A stretch of 29,187 nt of DNA from Clostridium sp. UBA1056 (lineage in GTDB: Bacteria; Bacillota; Clostridia; Clostridiales; Clostridiaceae). Location of the stretch: NCBI GenBank assembly GCA_002316385.1, contig DCDL01000058.1:85936-115122 (forward strand), given 5' to 3'. Below the pieces are notes generated by a model. It searched no databases. It was not told the DNA's origin and worked only from the letters and a program-made list of their open reading frames with translations. Position numbers and translations under genes: made by a program. Each line of letters begins with the position of its first letter. The stretch's first letter is position 1. Below are positions 13,582 through 21,916 of this stretch, in pieces.

Positions 13582-14001
13582 ATGGCTAAAAAAGAATTGG
13601 AAGAATCGTATATTCCCTTTCAATGCATAATTATCAGCAATATCAATCGCTTTAACATTGAAGGGGTGACAACGGCTCAATATAACGTATTGGATATCTT
13701 AGATAAGCAAGGCTCTAAGACTACAAAGGAGTTGGCAGAAATCCGTGGGATTACCCAAGCGGGGATATCGAAACTTACAAAAAGGCTTTTGGAGAAAAAT
13801 TATATTATCCAAGAGCGGCGTGAAACAGATCGCAGAGCTTATGACATCCTGATTACTCCTGAGGGAAAAGATTTTCTTGTAAGATCAGAAAAATTCAGAA
13901 ATGAAATTATGGATTTAATTGAGAATACGTTAACGGAAAAAGAATTGGACTGTTTTGTTAAGCTTTGTACAAAGATCACTGATTCATATGTTGAGGAATA
14001 A
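13582..14001 (+). CDS. MarR-family transcriptional regulator
   Basis: This 139-residue dimeric winged-helix regulator matches MarR in layout: TAQYNVLDILDKQGSKTTKELAEIRGITQAGISKLTKRLLEKNYI is the HTH, and the wing follows at RRETDRRAYDILITPEGKDFL. GGAG lies 8 bases before the ATG. It sits 11 bases after the UvrA-like gene and is surely cotranscribed. It probably represses that operon until a drug binds, perhaps through the dyads at 11244-11269. It has no defect of its own, in contrast with its partner gene. Confidence 0.9.
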   Translation: MAKKELEESYIPFQCIIISNINRFNIEGVTTAQYNVLDILDKQGSKTTKELAEIRGITQAGISKLTKRLLEKNYIIQERRETDRRAYDILITPEGKDFLVRSEKFRNEIMDLIENTLTEKELDCFVKLCTKITDSYVEE

Positions 14002-14017
14002 TATTAACTGAAAGCAT

Positions 14018-14039
14018 AGAGAGCATTTTTTTGCTCTCT
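14018..14039 (+). terminator. Hairpin after the MarR gene, possible terminator
   Basis: AGAGAGCA (14018-14025) pairs with TGCTCTCT (14032-14039) around a T6 loop. There is no T tail on either strand, so termination may be weak. It separates MarR from the convergent DUF3189 gene. Confidence 0.45.
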
Positions 14040-14066
14040 CAAATAGCTAACTTCTATCATTATTAA

Positions 14067-14579
14067 TTATTTTTTCTTAAACTCCTTATTATCTAAAATA
14101 ATAACCTCTGACTTATCTTCTTTTGCTGCCTTCTTTGTGTGATTTACAAGTTTTATAACGTCCTTATATGATTGTTTTGCTCCCTTTACAAGCAAGGGTA
14201 CTCCTATAAAATCAATTTTTAACCACCTAGAAAATAATCCGCCAAAGGTCATTGGTAATGGAACAGTTGGCGACGTATTAGAAAATATAATTTTCTCATT
14301 TAATAGTTTTTGCTTATGAAGCATAGAAGTTAAATTATATAATCCTGGAATTAAAACCTTTGAACGTCCTCTACCTACAGTATAGACTTCATTTCCATCT
14401 TTATCACTTCCATAATAAAAAAGTTCTCCACGATTTCCACATACTAACTTATTAAAGTTAGGTAAACTCAATATTTCATCCTTAGTTGGTTCTCGAGTTT
14501 CATCTAGCAATTCTAAGTGATAAGCAATTGCTAAAATAGATGAGTGGGTTCCTCCATAACAATTATATATGTATATCAT
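14067..14579 (-). CDS. DUF3189 family protein
   Basis: This 170-residue protein is of unknown function. The opening MIYIYNCYGGTHSSILAIAYHLELL is characteristic of DUF3189, a clostridial family whose members start with a short beta strand and a Cys-x-GG-x-H-S motif. A GTG at 14588 is in frame, but AGGTG lies 6 bases before the ATG at 14579, which I prefer. Residues 35-45 (PTKDEILSLPNF) and the GLYNLTSMLHKQ helix follow the family pattern. Nothing next to it suggests a pathway. Confidence 0.75.
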   Translation of the reverse strand: MIYIYNCYGGTHSSILAIAYHLELLDETREPTKDEILSLPNFNKLVCGNRGELFYYGSDKDGNEVYTVGRGRSKVLIPGLYNLTSMLHKQKLLNEKIIFSNTSPTVPLPMTFGGLFSRWLKIDFIGVPLLVKGAKQSYKDVIKLVNHTKKAAKEDKSEVIILDNKEFKKK

Positions 14580-14820
14580 TAAAATCACCTAGTTTCTTAT
14601 TTTTTATTTTAATAGTTGTAGTATATACATTAAACATTGGTGTTAAACAATATTTGAACAAGTTTTATCCAAGGCCTTCAATGTTTCTACAATCCTTTAT
14701 ATATAAAATAAATTTAATATGTTGAAATCTACAAAACAGATATTAGTTATTAGTTGAGCATTAAATAGTAATTTATAACAAAGAATATTATTAGAAAACA
14801 ATCCGTTACCACTACAAAAC

Positions 14821-14964
14821 CTAATCTCTTAATAATTTCATTAATGTATGTGCACTTCCATCAGCATTAACAATATCATCATATGTAAGGCATGCCTCAA
14901 CTGCAATATTATATGCTTTACCCAAATCCACTACATCCTCAGATTTATGTGCATCACTTCCCTG
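14821..14964 (-). pseudogene. C-terminal remnant of a PHP-domain phosphatase
   Basis: Translation from 14964 to the stop at 14821 gives QGSDAHKSEDVVDLGKAYNI, then AVEACLTYDDIVNADGSAHT and LMKLLRD. GSDAHKxEDV is the conserved C-terminal metal-binding part of PHP-family (histidinol-phosphatase-like) hydrolases. The upstream sequence breaks into unrelated frames, so the gene lost its N-terminal three quarters. Confidence 0.6.
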
Positions 14965-14970
14965 CAATGA

Positions 14971-15114
14971 TTTGAAGAAAAGAACTCGTTATCCAGGGAC
15001 GTAGCTGCTCTTTATTCACACTTTGAAGAAGATGAGATTATTATAGCAGGTAGTCATCGGATAAAACACAAAAACAACTTCTATGTAAATTTTGTTTATA
15101 GCATTCTCCTATAA
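14971..15114 (+). pseudogene. Unassigned broken reading frame
   Basis: An open stretch of 47 codons reads FEEKNSLSRDVAALYSHFEE, then DEIIIAGSHRIKH, before running into AT-rich sequence and a stop. It starts right after a stop, with no start codon. The first 33 residues look like real protein, but I cannot name the family. It adjoins the PHP remnant, so the junction at about 14965-14970 may be a deletion or insertion scar. Confidence 0.3.
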
Positions 15115-15509
15115 GAAGTCTATAAATTCATTACTACATAAGAATATAAAAACATATAGAATTAGATGATTATTTGTAGGAAATTAAATTCCTTTCCTTC
15201 TTCTTATCTGAGCTATATAAAAAATTTGAATTGTCTAAAATAACATTTATAATAAAATCATGTGTTATACTTTATTGTGAAATGTTTTGAGCTCCAGCAA
15301 AGGCCAATGGATTCAAACTTTTAAGATTATCAGTTAATATAGATATAGTTTATATTAGATTTTATCTAGACATTTATTTTTAATAAATATTATGTCAATA
15401 TAATATGTAGTTTTTTACATAAATTATACTTATAATTTATCTATAGAAAATAGATTAAAAAGTATATTAACCCGTCTGAATCTTCTTTATAAACAAGATT
15501 CAAGATAAT

Positions 15510-15535
15510 AAAAAAGGAGAGAAATTAATCTCTCC
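15510..15535 (-). terminator. Terminator of the PIG-L gene, touching its stop codon
   Basis: On the minus strand GGAGAGA (15535-15529) pairs with TCTCTCC (15522-15516) around a 6-base loop, followed by TTTTTT. The hairpin begins on the last base of the TAG stop codon. Confidence 0.85.
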
Positions 15536-16329
15536 TATGGTAACGTGCATACTGGTGGAACATGGTAATAACTACATTTTTTCTGATTGACAGTATTGAA
15601 TAAAGTTTGTACTGAAAAATAACCTATTCCGTAAGTTGAAGTTCCAGATCCACCCCATGTTGGAGTAGTTCCTTTCTTAACATAATTAAGCGAAGCGGTA
15701 TTTATTCTTTGTGCGTTAGCTGCATTAAGTTCCATATTTGCATCTAATTGAGAAACATTTTTATATTCCTTACCTTTATATACTTGTGTGTCTGTCCATT
15801 GACCAGGAGAAACATAAAGTCTTACATCATTAATTTCTTTAGTTACATTTAATAAATAAAGAACTGCTTGACAAACTGCTCTATGGTCTGGGTGGGCATC
15901 ATGATGGCTATGAGTTTTAACTCTTATATCTTTTATTGCTACTCCTGAATTAATTGAAGCCTGATTTAATAAATCTCTTACTCTAGTAAGAACTAACGGG
16001 TTTACAGTTCTTAAATCATTGCCATCATCACCAGGAAATGTACTTGTAACCCTTGTTGAAAGAGTTCCATCTGTTAATCTTGTAGTACTTCCTTCTATAA
16101 AACTTGCTCCTAATTCTCTTATGGAATTAATCATTTCTGTATTTCTAGCATTTATAAAACTTTTAGTATCTGATGGAATACCATTTGTACCTTTAACTCC
16201 TGAAGCTGAACCATCTGTTACACACCCAGAATAAACTTTATGACCTGCAGCAACGTGGTTGATTATAGCTGCCCCCATTGAAAGTGTTTCATCATCTTGA
16301 TGTGCTGAAATAAATAATATTACTGACAT
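15535..16329 (-). CDS. PIG-L/LmbE family deacetylase
   Basis: This 264-residue zinc N-deacetylase-fold protein belongs to the family that includes LmbE, MshB and BshB, which remove acetyl groups from N-acetylglucosamine conjugates. The first motif is AHQDDE (His10, Asp12, Asp13) in place of the usual AHPDDE, and the second is AHPDH with His146 and His149. Zinc ligands should be His10, Asp13 and His149. No signal peptide is visible, so it is probably cytoplasmic. It lacks the bacillithiol-pathway neighbours that would identify BshB. The C-terminal 80 residues (from about VSPGQWTDTQVYKG) are less typical. GGAGG lies 9 bases before the ATG. The gene is monocistronic, with its own terminator. Confidence 0.85.
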   Translation of the reverse strand: MSVILFISAHQDDETLSMGAAIINHVAAGHKVYSGCVTDGSASGVKGTNGIPSDTKSFINARNTEMINSIRELGASFIEGSTTRLTDGTLSTRVTSTFPGDDGNDLRTVNPLVLTRVRDLLNQASINSGVAIKDIRVKTHSHHDAHPDHRAVCQAVLYLLNVTKEINDVRLYVSPGQWTDTQVYKGKEYKNVSQLDANMELNAANAQRINTASLNYVKKGTTPTWGGSGTSTYGIGYFSVQTLFNTVNQKKCSYYHVPPVCTLP

Positions 16330-16513
16330 ATTTTTTTCCTCCTTTTATGACTTTATATCTATATATAAAGGAAAAAATTAAAAAAATGTAAACTCCATTA
16401 TTAAATTTTTCAAAATCACTATCAATCTTTTGTTTTTCTTTCTTTTTTGCTTCATAATTTAGATTGTCTTAATTGACAAGTTAAGAGTTAAAATTGGATA
16501 TTAATAATAAATC

Positions 16514-17056
16514 TTATTTATTAACTTGTTGTATGTACTCTTCTTTAGTTAATGCATATATTAGATGAAATATATCTTTTCCATTATGGTATCTCATATA
16601 ATCATCTATAACTTTCATCCCTAGCCTTTCAGCAATTTTACTTGAGCTAGTATTTTCAGCAATTACTTGAGCTATATATTTATCAGCATTAAGAACATTA
16701 AATATGTAATCTACACACGCTTTAATTCCTTCTATTGCATATCCATTACCCCAAAATTCTTGCTTTAATATATATGCAATCTCTATATAATCAGTTTCCT
16801 TTATACTTACTGGTAATATACCCATTATTCCAATAACTACATTAGTTGATTTTTCTACAGCTAAATAGTAACTGTATCCAAAGTCCTCATATTGTTCTGT
16901 AATTTTATCTATCCAAACTTGAACTTCTTCATCCGAGTAAGTTTTTCCCCATCCAACAAGCATTAGTTTTTCATCTTGCAAAATGATTTTCATTTCTTCA
17001 TAATCACTTCGCTTTATCTTTCTCAATGTTAATCTTTCAGTTGTTATATTCCCCAT
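16514..17056 (-). CDS. GNAT-family N-acetyltransferase (RimJ/RimL-like)
   Basis: This 180-residue acetyl-CoA-dependent acetyltransferase opens with TTERLTLRKIKRSDYEEM, the standard beginning of the RimJ/RimL-like subgroup. The IEIAYILKQEFWGNGYAIEG stretch carries the acetyl-CoA pyrophosphate loop (Q/R-x-x-G-x-G/A, here EFWGNGYA), and the C-terminal NTSSSKIAERLGM is the usual Asn-x-x-S motif. The acceptor could be a protein N-terminus, an antibiotic or a metabolite; sequence alone does not tell. AGGAGG lies 5 bases before the ATG. No operon partner is evident. Confidence 0.85.
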   Translation of the reverse strand: MGNITTERLTLRKIKRSDYEEMKIILQDEKLMLVGWGKTYSDEEVQVWIDKITEQYEDFGYSYYLAVEKSTNVVIGIMGILPVSIKETDYIEIAYILKQEFWGNGYAIEGIKACVDYIFNVLNADKYIAQVIAENTSSSKIAERLGMKVIDDYMRYHNGKDIFHLIYALTKEEYIQQVNK

Positions 17057-17338
17057 TTGGCCTCCTAATTCAAAAATATATTTTTACTATTATACAACTA
17101 TATATTATGTCTTTTCAATAATAAAGTTTTATAAAATAAATAATATATAAAGACCGTAATTTTCAATAATTCTAAGTCTTTAATAAAGGACTTTAAAAGA
17201 AGAGAGGAAATATATTCCCAAATAGTAAACTTTATTTTAGTTTTACCGTTTATTAGTGTATAATTAATACGTAATTTTATGAACGATGGTAAGGTACTAC
17301 GAAGTAAGGTTACTTTATTTTTAGGGAGGTAATTTTAA

Positions 17339-17908
17339 ATGAGAAAAAAATATTTAATTATTATGGTAATTACTTTTATTCTTTGTATTACTGGTTGCAG
17401 TAATTCGAGTTCGAATGTTGAAAGTTATCTTAATAGTGGGACACGAATTGATTCAAAGGTGAAAGACATTATGCCAGAGATAGAGGATTTGCCCGAATAT
17501 GAGAATATCGAATACAAATATACAAATAAGTCCATGTTAATTTTTGAATCTCACTCTGTTGCCCTTATTGTGAGCTATGATGATAATACATTTGAGAGTG
17601 AAAAAGAGAAATTAGATGAACAATATACTTTCTTAGATAAAAAAATCAACGCTGGTTATGATGAAAGTAAATATTACATACCTGAATATGAGTTTTCAGT
17701 AGAGAGTTATACTTTTAGAGTTGTAGATGAAAATGGTACTCCTAATACGATATTTCCTAAATTCTTTGGAATGATTGGAATATCTGAAGAGAAAAAAAGT
17801 ATAGCCTATTTGTATTTTTATGATGAAGATTTAGATTATATAGGAGAAGAAAATGAAAAAAATCCTATGGCTAATTTTGTTAAGGAACATTTTAAATATA
17901 AATTTTAG
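17339..17908 (+). CDS. Predicted lipoprotein of unknown function
   Basis: This 189-residue protein has a type II signal peptide: MRKK, a hydrophobic core, then a lipobox ITGC with Cys20 as the lipidated residue. It should be anchored on the outer face of the membrane. The mature part is acidic, rich in Glu, Asp and Tyr, with no family I recognise and no repeats. GGGAGG lies 9 bases before the ATG. A TATAAT at 17259-17264 is a possible -10. The region behind the stop is a decayed esterase gene, so the present neighbourhood says little about role. Confidence 0.75.
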   Translation: MRKKYLIIMVITFILCITGCSNSSSNVESYLNSGTRIDSKVKDIMPEIEDLPEYENIEYKYTNKSMLIFESHSVALIVSYDDNTFESEKEKLDEQYTFLDKKINAGYDESKYYIPEYEFSVESYTFRVVDENGTPNTIFPKFFGMIGISEEKKSIAYLYFYDEDLDYIGEENEKNPMANFVKEHFKYKF

Positions 17909-18107
17909 CTATACATTCTCTCTTAGTTTTTATTTAAATGTAGGTGTTCTTGAGAATAAAGAAGGTATGATTGGTACAAATATAAAATTAAAAGATGTAC
18001 TAATATAAAAAGGATACACTGTTGACTTTGAATATTTTAATAGTGGACATGATTATTTATCCTGATGAGAAACTTTGGGTATTAGTATAATATTGATGAT
18101 AAAACGG
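17909..18107 (+). pseudogene. C-terminal remnant of an esterase (enterochelin-esterase/esterase D type)
   Basis: Directly after the lipoprotein stop one frame reads SFYLNVGVLENKEGMIGTNI, KLKDVLI, stop (18006-18008), KGYTVDFEYFNSGHDYLS, two stops (18063-18068), then ETLGISI. LNVG-LE, KLKDVLI-KGY and FNSGHDYLS(W) are the closing blocks of the PF00756 esterase family, in which the His of GHD is catalytic. Three nonsense codons (one where the family has Trp) and no N-terminus make it a pseudogene. Confidence 0.7.
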
Positions 18108-18133
18108 TTGTCGTTTATAGAGGATGGTTAATG

Positions 18134-18922
18134 ATGAAAAAAATAATACATATATGTTGTTCTGATAGTTCCATAGAAAGTGTGAAATATGCTATAAAAA
18201 AAGACGTAATAGAAGGTGAAAAAGTGATAGGACTTATTGATGATTTATCAAACGGACCTATAGATGATATTACTGATATGAACAGAAGAATTGATTGGTT
18301 TAGAAGAATATATATGGAAGAAGGAAATGAAATTTCTGAAATAATCAAGGGTTATTATAAAAAATTTACTAAAGATATAATAAAACTTAAGGATGAAGAT
18401 ATTTATCTATGGTACGGTAATAGTGCAAAGGAAATCTGTGGAATGTTACATATTTTATCAATGCTTGAAGAGAAAATTCAGAACGTATATACCATTAATG
18501 TATCAGAAATTACCTATAACACTGGAAAAAGGAGTGAATATACACCACGAGTTGTAGGAGAGGTTATGCCTGAAAAGTTAGTAGAATTTATAGGAACAAG
18601 AAAATCCATGGACTTTGAGAGGTACTCTAGTTTAATGGCATTATGGGATAAGATGAAGAGAGAGAATTCCAATCTACGTATTTACGAGGATAATAAAGTT
18701 AAAAGTGCTCACGTAGATTACTTTGATAATATGATACTACGTTATACATATAAGAAGTTTATGCATAGTGCAAGAACAATTGGAGAAGTTATAGGTAGGA
18801 CTGAAAGTTATATTTCTGACACTTTTATTTTTTGGAGAGTAACAGAACTAATAAGAAATGGAAGAATTTCTTATAGAGGGAATTTAGGTCTTATGAGGGA
18901 ACTGAAAATAAAAAAAGCATAA
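18134..18922 (+). CDS. DUF1835 and DUF3658 domain protein
   Basis: This protein of about 262 residues opens KKIIHICCSDSSIESVKYAI and continues VIGLIDDLSNGPIDD, the pattern of DUF1835 (IHI-CGDS...LPDDLS-GP). A DUF3658 C-terminal half follows, with RTIGEVIGRTESYISDTFIFWRVTELIRNGRISYRG at the end. The C-terminal part resembles a winged helix. Function is unknown, but the family is common in spore-forming Firmicutes. Two ATGs lie in tandem at 18131 and 18134; AGGATGG at 18121-18127 fits the second better. Expression may depend on a promoter inside the decayed esterase segment. Confidence 0.8.
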   Translation: MKKIIHICCSDSSIESVKYAIKKDVIEGEKVIGLIDDLSNGPIDDITDMNRRIDWFRRIYMEEGNEISEIIKGYYKKFTKDIIKLKDEDIYLWYGNSAKEICGMLHILSMLEEKIQNVYTINVSEITYNTGKRSEYTPRVVGEVMPEKLVEFIGTRKSMDFERYSSLMALWDKMKRENSNLRIYEDNKVKSAHVDYFDNMILRYTYKKFMHSARTIGEVIGRTESYISDTFIFWRVTELIRNGRISYRGNLGLMRELKIKKA

Positions 18923-18943
18923 TAGATGATAATTTAACTCGAA

Positions 18944-18986
18944 TAAAAAAGGTCTATCTTAAAATAAATAATTTCAAGATAGACCT
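18944..18986. terminator. Bidirectional terminator between DUF1835 and the anti-sigma gene
   Basis: AGGTCTATCTT (18950-18960) pairs perfectly with AAGATAGACCT (18976-18986). The minus-strand transcript gains a T6 tail (18949-18944), so it clearly ends the anti-sigma gene and may also stop the plus-strand transcript. Confidence 0.85.
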
Positions 18987-19002
18987 ATAAATTTTCATTT
19001 AA

Positions 19003-20403
19003 TTACTTTATCTTAACATAATCTCCAAAAATATTGATAAAACCATTTTCATCACCAGAAATACTCATTCCCCTTTGAGTAAAGTAAGCGTCATCAAGAT
19101 GATCATCATCTAATAAATACATTAAATGTACTTCTTTAGTTTCATTTGGTTCAAAATCACAGAAGAAGAAATGACCTCCTGGATAATCTGATTGATCAAA
19201 ATATATTGGCTCTTTACTGCTCGCAATTTCATTCCCACCTCTAATATCACTAGGAAATGCTATAAGAGCACCATCTGATGCTTTTGTTCTATATTCAATA
19301 GTTGGATAAACCCCTATATCTTTTAACTCTTTATCAGAAGAATTTCTCAATGTTAAAGTTACATAAGCAAACTTTCTTCCAGCCGTTTCAGTAACATAAT
19401 TCATTTTATTATTTTCCCATTTAATAGAGACACTTCTTTCATAATCCTTCAGTGTTCCATCTTCATTTATTGCTTCAAGATATCTACCATAATCCGAGAA
19501 ATAATTTTGATTCACTTCAGGTAACTTATCCATAATTTCAACTTTATTTAAAGTAAAGGTTAGATCTTTATCTTGCAAACTTTCATAACTTAATTCTTCG
19601 CCAAGATTAAACACGTGATCAGCTGGAACCGCAGGAGCTATATATACATCCTGTTTTCCTTTATTAATATCTTCAACCTTTGGATCATAAAGCTCCAAGA
19701 ATTCATCAGGAATTACTTCGTATTTAATATTTTCTGCTACTTTTTTCAGTTCGTCTAAAGATACAGCACCGCCAACTGTAATAATTTGACCATCTTCCTC
19801 ATAGATTAAGTCGATGCTATATTTATAAAGCATTCCTTCGCTTGTTGTGATATATGCCTTTACACCTCCAATAGTAGTTTCCTCTACACCACTTATATTA
19901 TAACTTTCAGCTTGATATATATAATCGTTTTGATACATAAATATCCCCGCTTCTGAACCAGGTTCACCATTAGGGGAATATTTTCCTGGAGCATTTGCAA
20001 GAGGTGAATAACCTTCAGGAAGATATCCAGGAGTTATATTAATTAGAGGTATTTCAGTAATTTCAGATTCTGATTGAACATCATAAGTAACCGTTCCTGC
20101 TTCTTCATCTCTACTTGGTGTAAATATAATTCCTTTATTTATCCCATAAGCTGTTATGGATAGTGCTAAGGTAGCTGTAATAGCTGCAATAAGCACTATA
20201 GTCTTTTTCCTTGTCATTCCTTTACCTTTTCTATTAGGCATAGGAATAGGATCTATACCATTTACCTTTTTAATCATTTTCATCTTCTCACTTTCATATT
20301 TTTTTGAAAAATTATGTGGTTCTGTAAACTTATCTAGTTCTTCCATAGCATCTTCTTCACCTATAAGATATTCCATTCTATCAATATCAATTTTATTATC
20401 CAT
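19003..20403 (-). CDS. Membrane anti-sigma factor-like protein with DUF4367-type region
   Basis: This 466-residue single-pass protein has a cytosolic N-terminus of about 67 residues that would hold the sigma factor, one transmembrane helix (about 68-87, TIVLIAAITATLALSITAYG) and a large extracellular part. The first external third (INITPGYLPEGYSPL ... SGVEETTIGGVKAYI) resembles DUF4367. The C-terminal half is a beta-rich domain I cannot name with confidence (YVTLTLRNSSDKELKDIGVYP). An earlier ATG at 20412 is in frame, but GGGAG lies 9 bases before the ATG at 20403. The start overlaps the sigma gene end by 8 bases (ATGGATAA), so the two are coupled. It probably senses an envelope signal and releases the sigma factor. 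Confidence 0.8.
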   Translation of the reverse strand: MDNKIDIDRMEYLIGEEDAMEELDKFTEPHNFSKKYESEKMKMIKKVNGIDPIPMPNRKGKGMTRKKTIVLIAAITATLALSITAYGINKGIIFTPSRDEEAGTVTYDVQSESEITEIPLINITPGYLPEGYSPLANAPGKYSPNGEPGSEAGIFMYQNDYIYQAESYNISGVEETTIGGVKAYITTSEGMLYKYSIDLIYEEDGQIITVGGAVSLDELKKVAENIKYEVIPDEFLELYDPKVEDINKGKQDVYIAPAVPADHVFNLGEELSYESLQDKDLTFTLNKVEIMDKLPEVNQNYFSDYGRYLEAINEDGTLKDYERSVSIKWENNKMNYVTETAGRKFAYVTLTLRNSSDKELKDIGVYPTIEYRTKASDGALIAFPSDIRGGNEIASSKEPIYFDQSDYPGGHFFFCDFEPNETKEVHLMYLLDDDHLDDAYFTQRGMSISGDENGFINIFGDYVKIK

Positions 20404-20950
20404 ACAATTCATCTCCCATCATTTCTTTTTCCATCAGCTCTTTTAATAGCTTTCTTCCACGTTCATATCTTTTAGCTGCTGCTTTTTCACTGATATCTAA
20501 TAATAGTGATATTTCCTTATAACTAAGTTCGTAATAACAACGATACCTAATTATCTCACGGTATTTTGATGGTAAACTAGAAAGTAATTGTACGACGATT
20601 TCTCTGTCTTCTACTGTTTTTACATAAGCATTTCCTTGTTGACTTTCACTTATCGCTGGATCGTCCACACCTTTAGCAAATAGTTCAGATTCTTTTCTAT
20701 TCCTACGATATATATCAATTGCAACATTTTTTATTGTGTATGTTATTAAGCGTTTTGTATCTACACTTTCTACACTATTAATACCTCCAAGGTGTGGAAT
20801 TAACTTTAGAAATGCGTCTTGAACTGCATCCTCTGCTTGACCTTCGTTATTTAAAATTGAATATGCAATGCCATACATTTTATATTCATAAGCATCATAA
20901 AGCTGCTCTAACATGTTATTTTGAAAATTTTCATCTGATGAAGCTTTCAC
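20396..20950 (-). CDS. ECF-type RNA polymerase sigma factor
   Basis: This 184-residue sigma-70 family protein contains only regions 2 and 4. Region 2 is AYEYKMYGIAYSILNNEGQAEDAVQDAFLKLI (about 20-51), followed by ITYTIKNVAIDIYRRNRK. Region 4 is LPSKYREIIRYRCYYELSYKEISLLLDISEKAAAKRYERGRKLL (about 125-168). The linker in between is longer and more polar than usual. The start is a GTG with AAGGAG 7 bases ahead. It is overlapped by the membrane anti-sigma gene, the usual pairing for envelope-stress ECF factors. Target genes cannot be told, though such operons commonly activate themselves. A palindrome AGAGTACTCT lies at 20972-20981 just upstream. Confidence 0.88.
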   Translation of the reverse strand: MKASSDENFQNNMLEQLYDAYEYKMYGIAYSILNNEGQAEDAVQDAFLKLIPHLGGINSVESVDTKRLITYTIKNVAIDIYRRNRKESELFAKGVDDPAISESQQGNAYVKTVEDREIVVQLLSSLPSKYREIIRYRCYYELSYKEISLLLDISEKAAAKRYERGRKLLKELMEKEMMGDELYG

Positions 20951-20971
20951 TTAATCACTCCTTATCTTTTA

Positions 20972-20981
20972 AGAGTACTCT
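20972..20981. promoter_or_regulatory. Palindrome upstream of the ECF sigma gene
   Basis: AGAGTACTCT is a perfect 10-bp palindrome 22 bases ahead of the GTG start. It could be an operator, but a site this short also arises by chance. Confidence 0.25.
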
Positions 20982-21105
20982 CAACCAATATAACGAATGA
21001 AACTTAAATTTGCGACATTTTTATACTTAAATATTTTATTTTGTTTTAATATACATTATTTTACTATAAATGTTATAACAGATATTAAAAATAATTGTGA
21101 GCAGA

Positions 21106-21720
21106 TTAGTTAATATAATTTAAAAAAACTTTATTTTTTACATCTTTTACAGTTTCCATAGTAGTAAAGCGATAAAGTGTTTCTTCAAGCGGACCAATAA
21201 AACTATTTATAAAGCCCAAAGTTGCAACCCCTGTTCCAATTGAAACTTTACCTTGATCAAATAATACAACAACTGTAATAAAACCAAAAATTTCAACCAT
21301 TGTTCTTGCAGCCCTATTTATGGATAAAGATATTGATTTAGATTTTCCATAATTATATCAACTAGAACTTACATTGTTTAATTCATCATTATGATTGTTT
21401 ATTATCTGTTTTGCAGTTCTTGAATTAATTTGACGGAATCCTGTAAAAAGATCATAAATTATATCGGTATACTTTCCTAAATTTTCAACGAAAGTAAATC
21501 GTTTCAAGGATGTGGATTTACATGTGTACTTAGGTAAAATTGCTGTAATGATTGATGAAATAAAAACAATAGATGCTATACGCCAGTCAATGTCCAAAAA
21601 CATAACTAATCCAAAAATAATAACTTTAATTATTTGATTGATGGCACTAATCAAAGGAGTTAAATAATCCTGTTCAATTTGCATCTTACGATGTTTAGGG
21701 TTAAGTAAAGAAATATATAT
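21106..21720 (-). pseudogene. Broken ABC exporter membrane domain
   Basis: A minus-strand frame from 21720 to 21106 reads as the middle of an ABC exporter transmembrane domain: NPKHRKMQIEQDYLTPLISA, VIIFGLVMFLDIDWRIASIV, then after a TGA (21360-21358) NYGKSKSISLSINRAARTMV and EIFGFITVVVLFDQGKVSIG. The TGA is the only break inside this stretch. The first helices are missing (a stop lies just before 21720) and there is no ATPase domain after FINSFIGPLEETLYRF. The type (peptide or multidrug) cannot be fixed. No other exporter piece is nearby. Confidence 0.7.
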
Positions 21721-21916
21721 TTAAAATATTTTGAAAACTACACATTGAAAATTCTGCACTTTACCAGGTAATAGTTTTAATATTCAGAAATTTATAGTAA
21801 TATATATTTATCGCAGAATAGTACTCTATTCTACGAAACATGAGATATAATAATCGTCAACGTTATATTTACAAGGATTGTAATATTATGAGAGAACTAA
21901 TTAAAGGAGAATATTT

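Larger units (their letters stand above)
14580..15534. other. Intergenic stretch of about 950 bases with gene debris
   Basis: No intact gene is visible. It contains the C-terminal PHP remnant (14821-14964), an unassigned open stretch (14971-15114), plain AT-rich DNA and the terminator at 15510-15535. On the minus strand a short stretch ending at 15272 reads LTDNLKSLNPLAFAGAQNIS; it has no start, and I do not recognise it. Confidence 0.55.

Noticed and set aside
15535..16329. PIG-L protein as the bacillithiol deacetylase BshB
   Set aside because: Its length and C-terminal part differ from BshB, and no bshA, bshC or methylglyoxal synthase gene lies nearby. Only the family can be stated.
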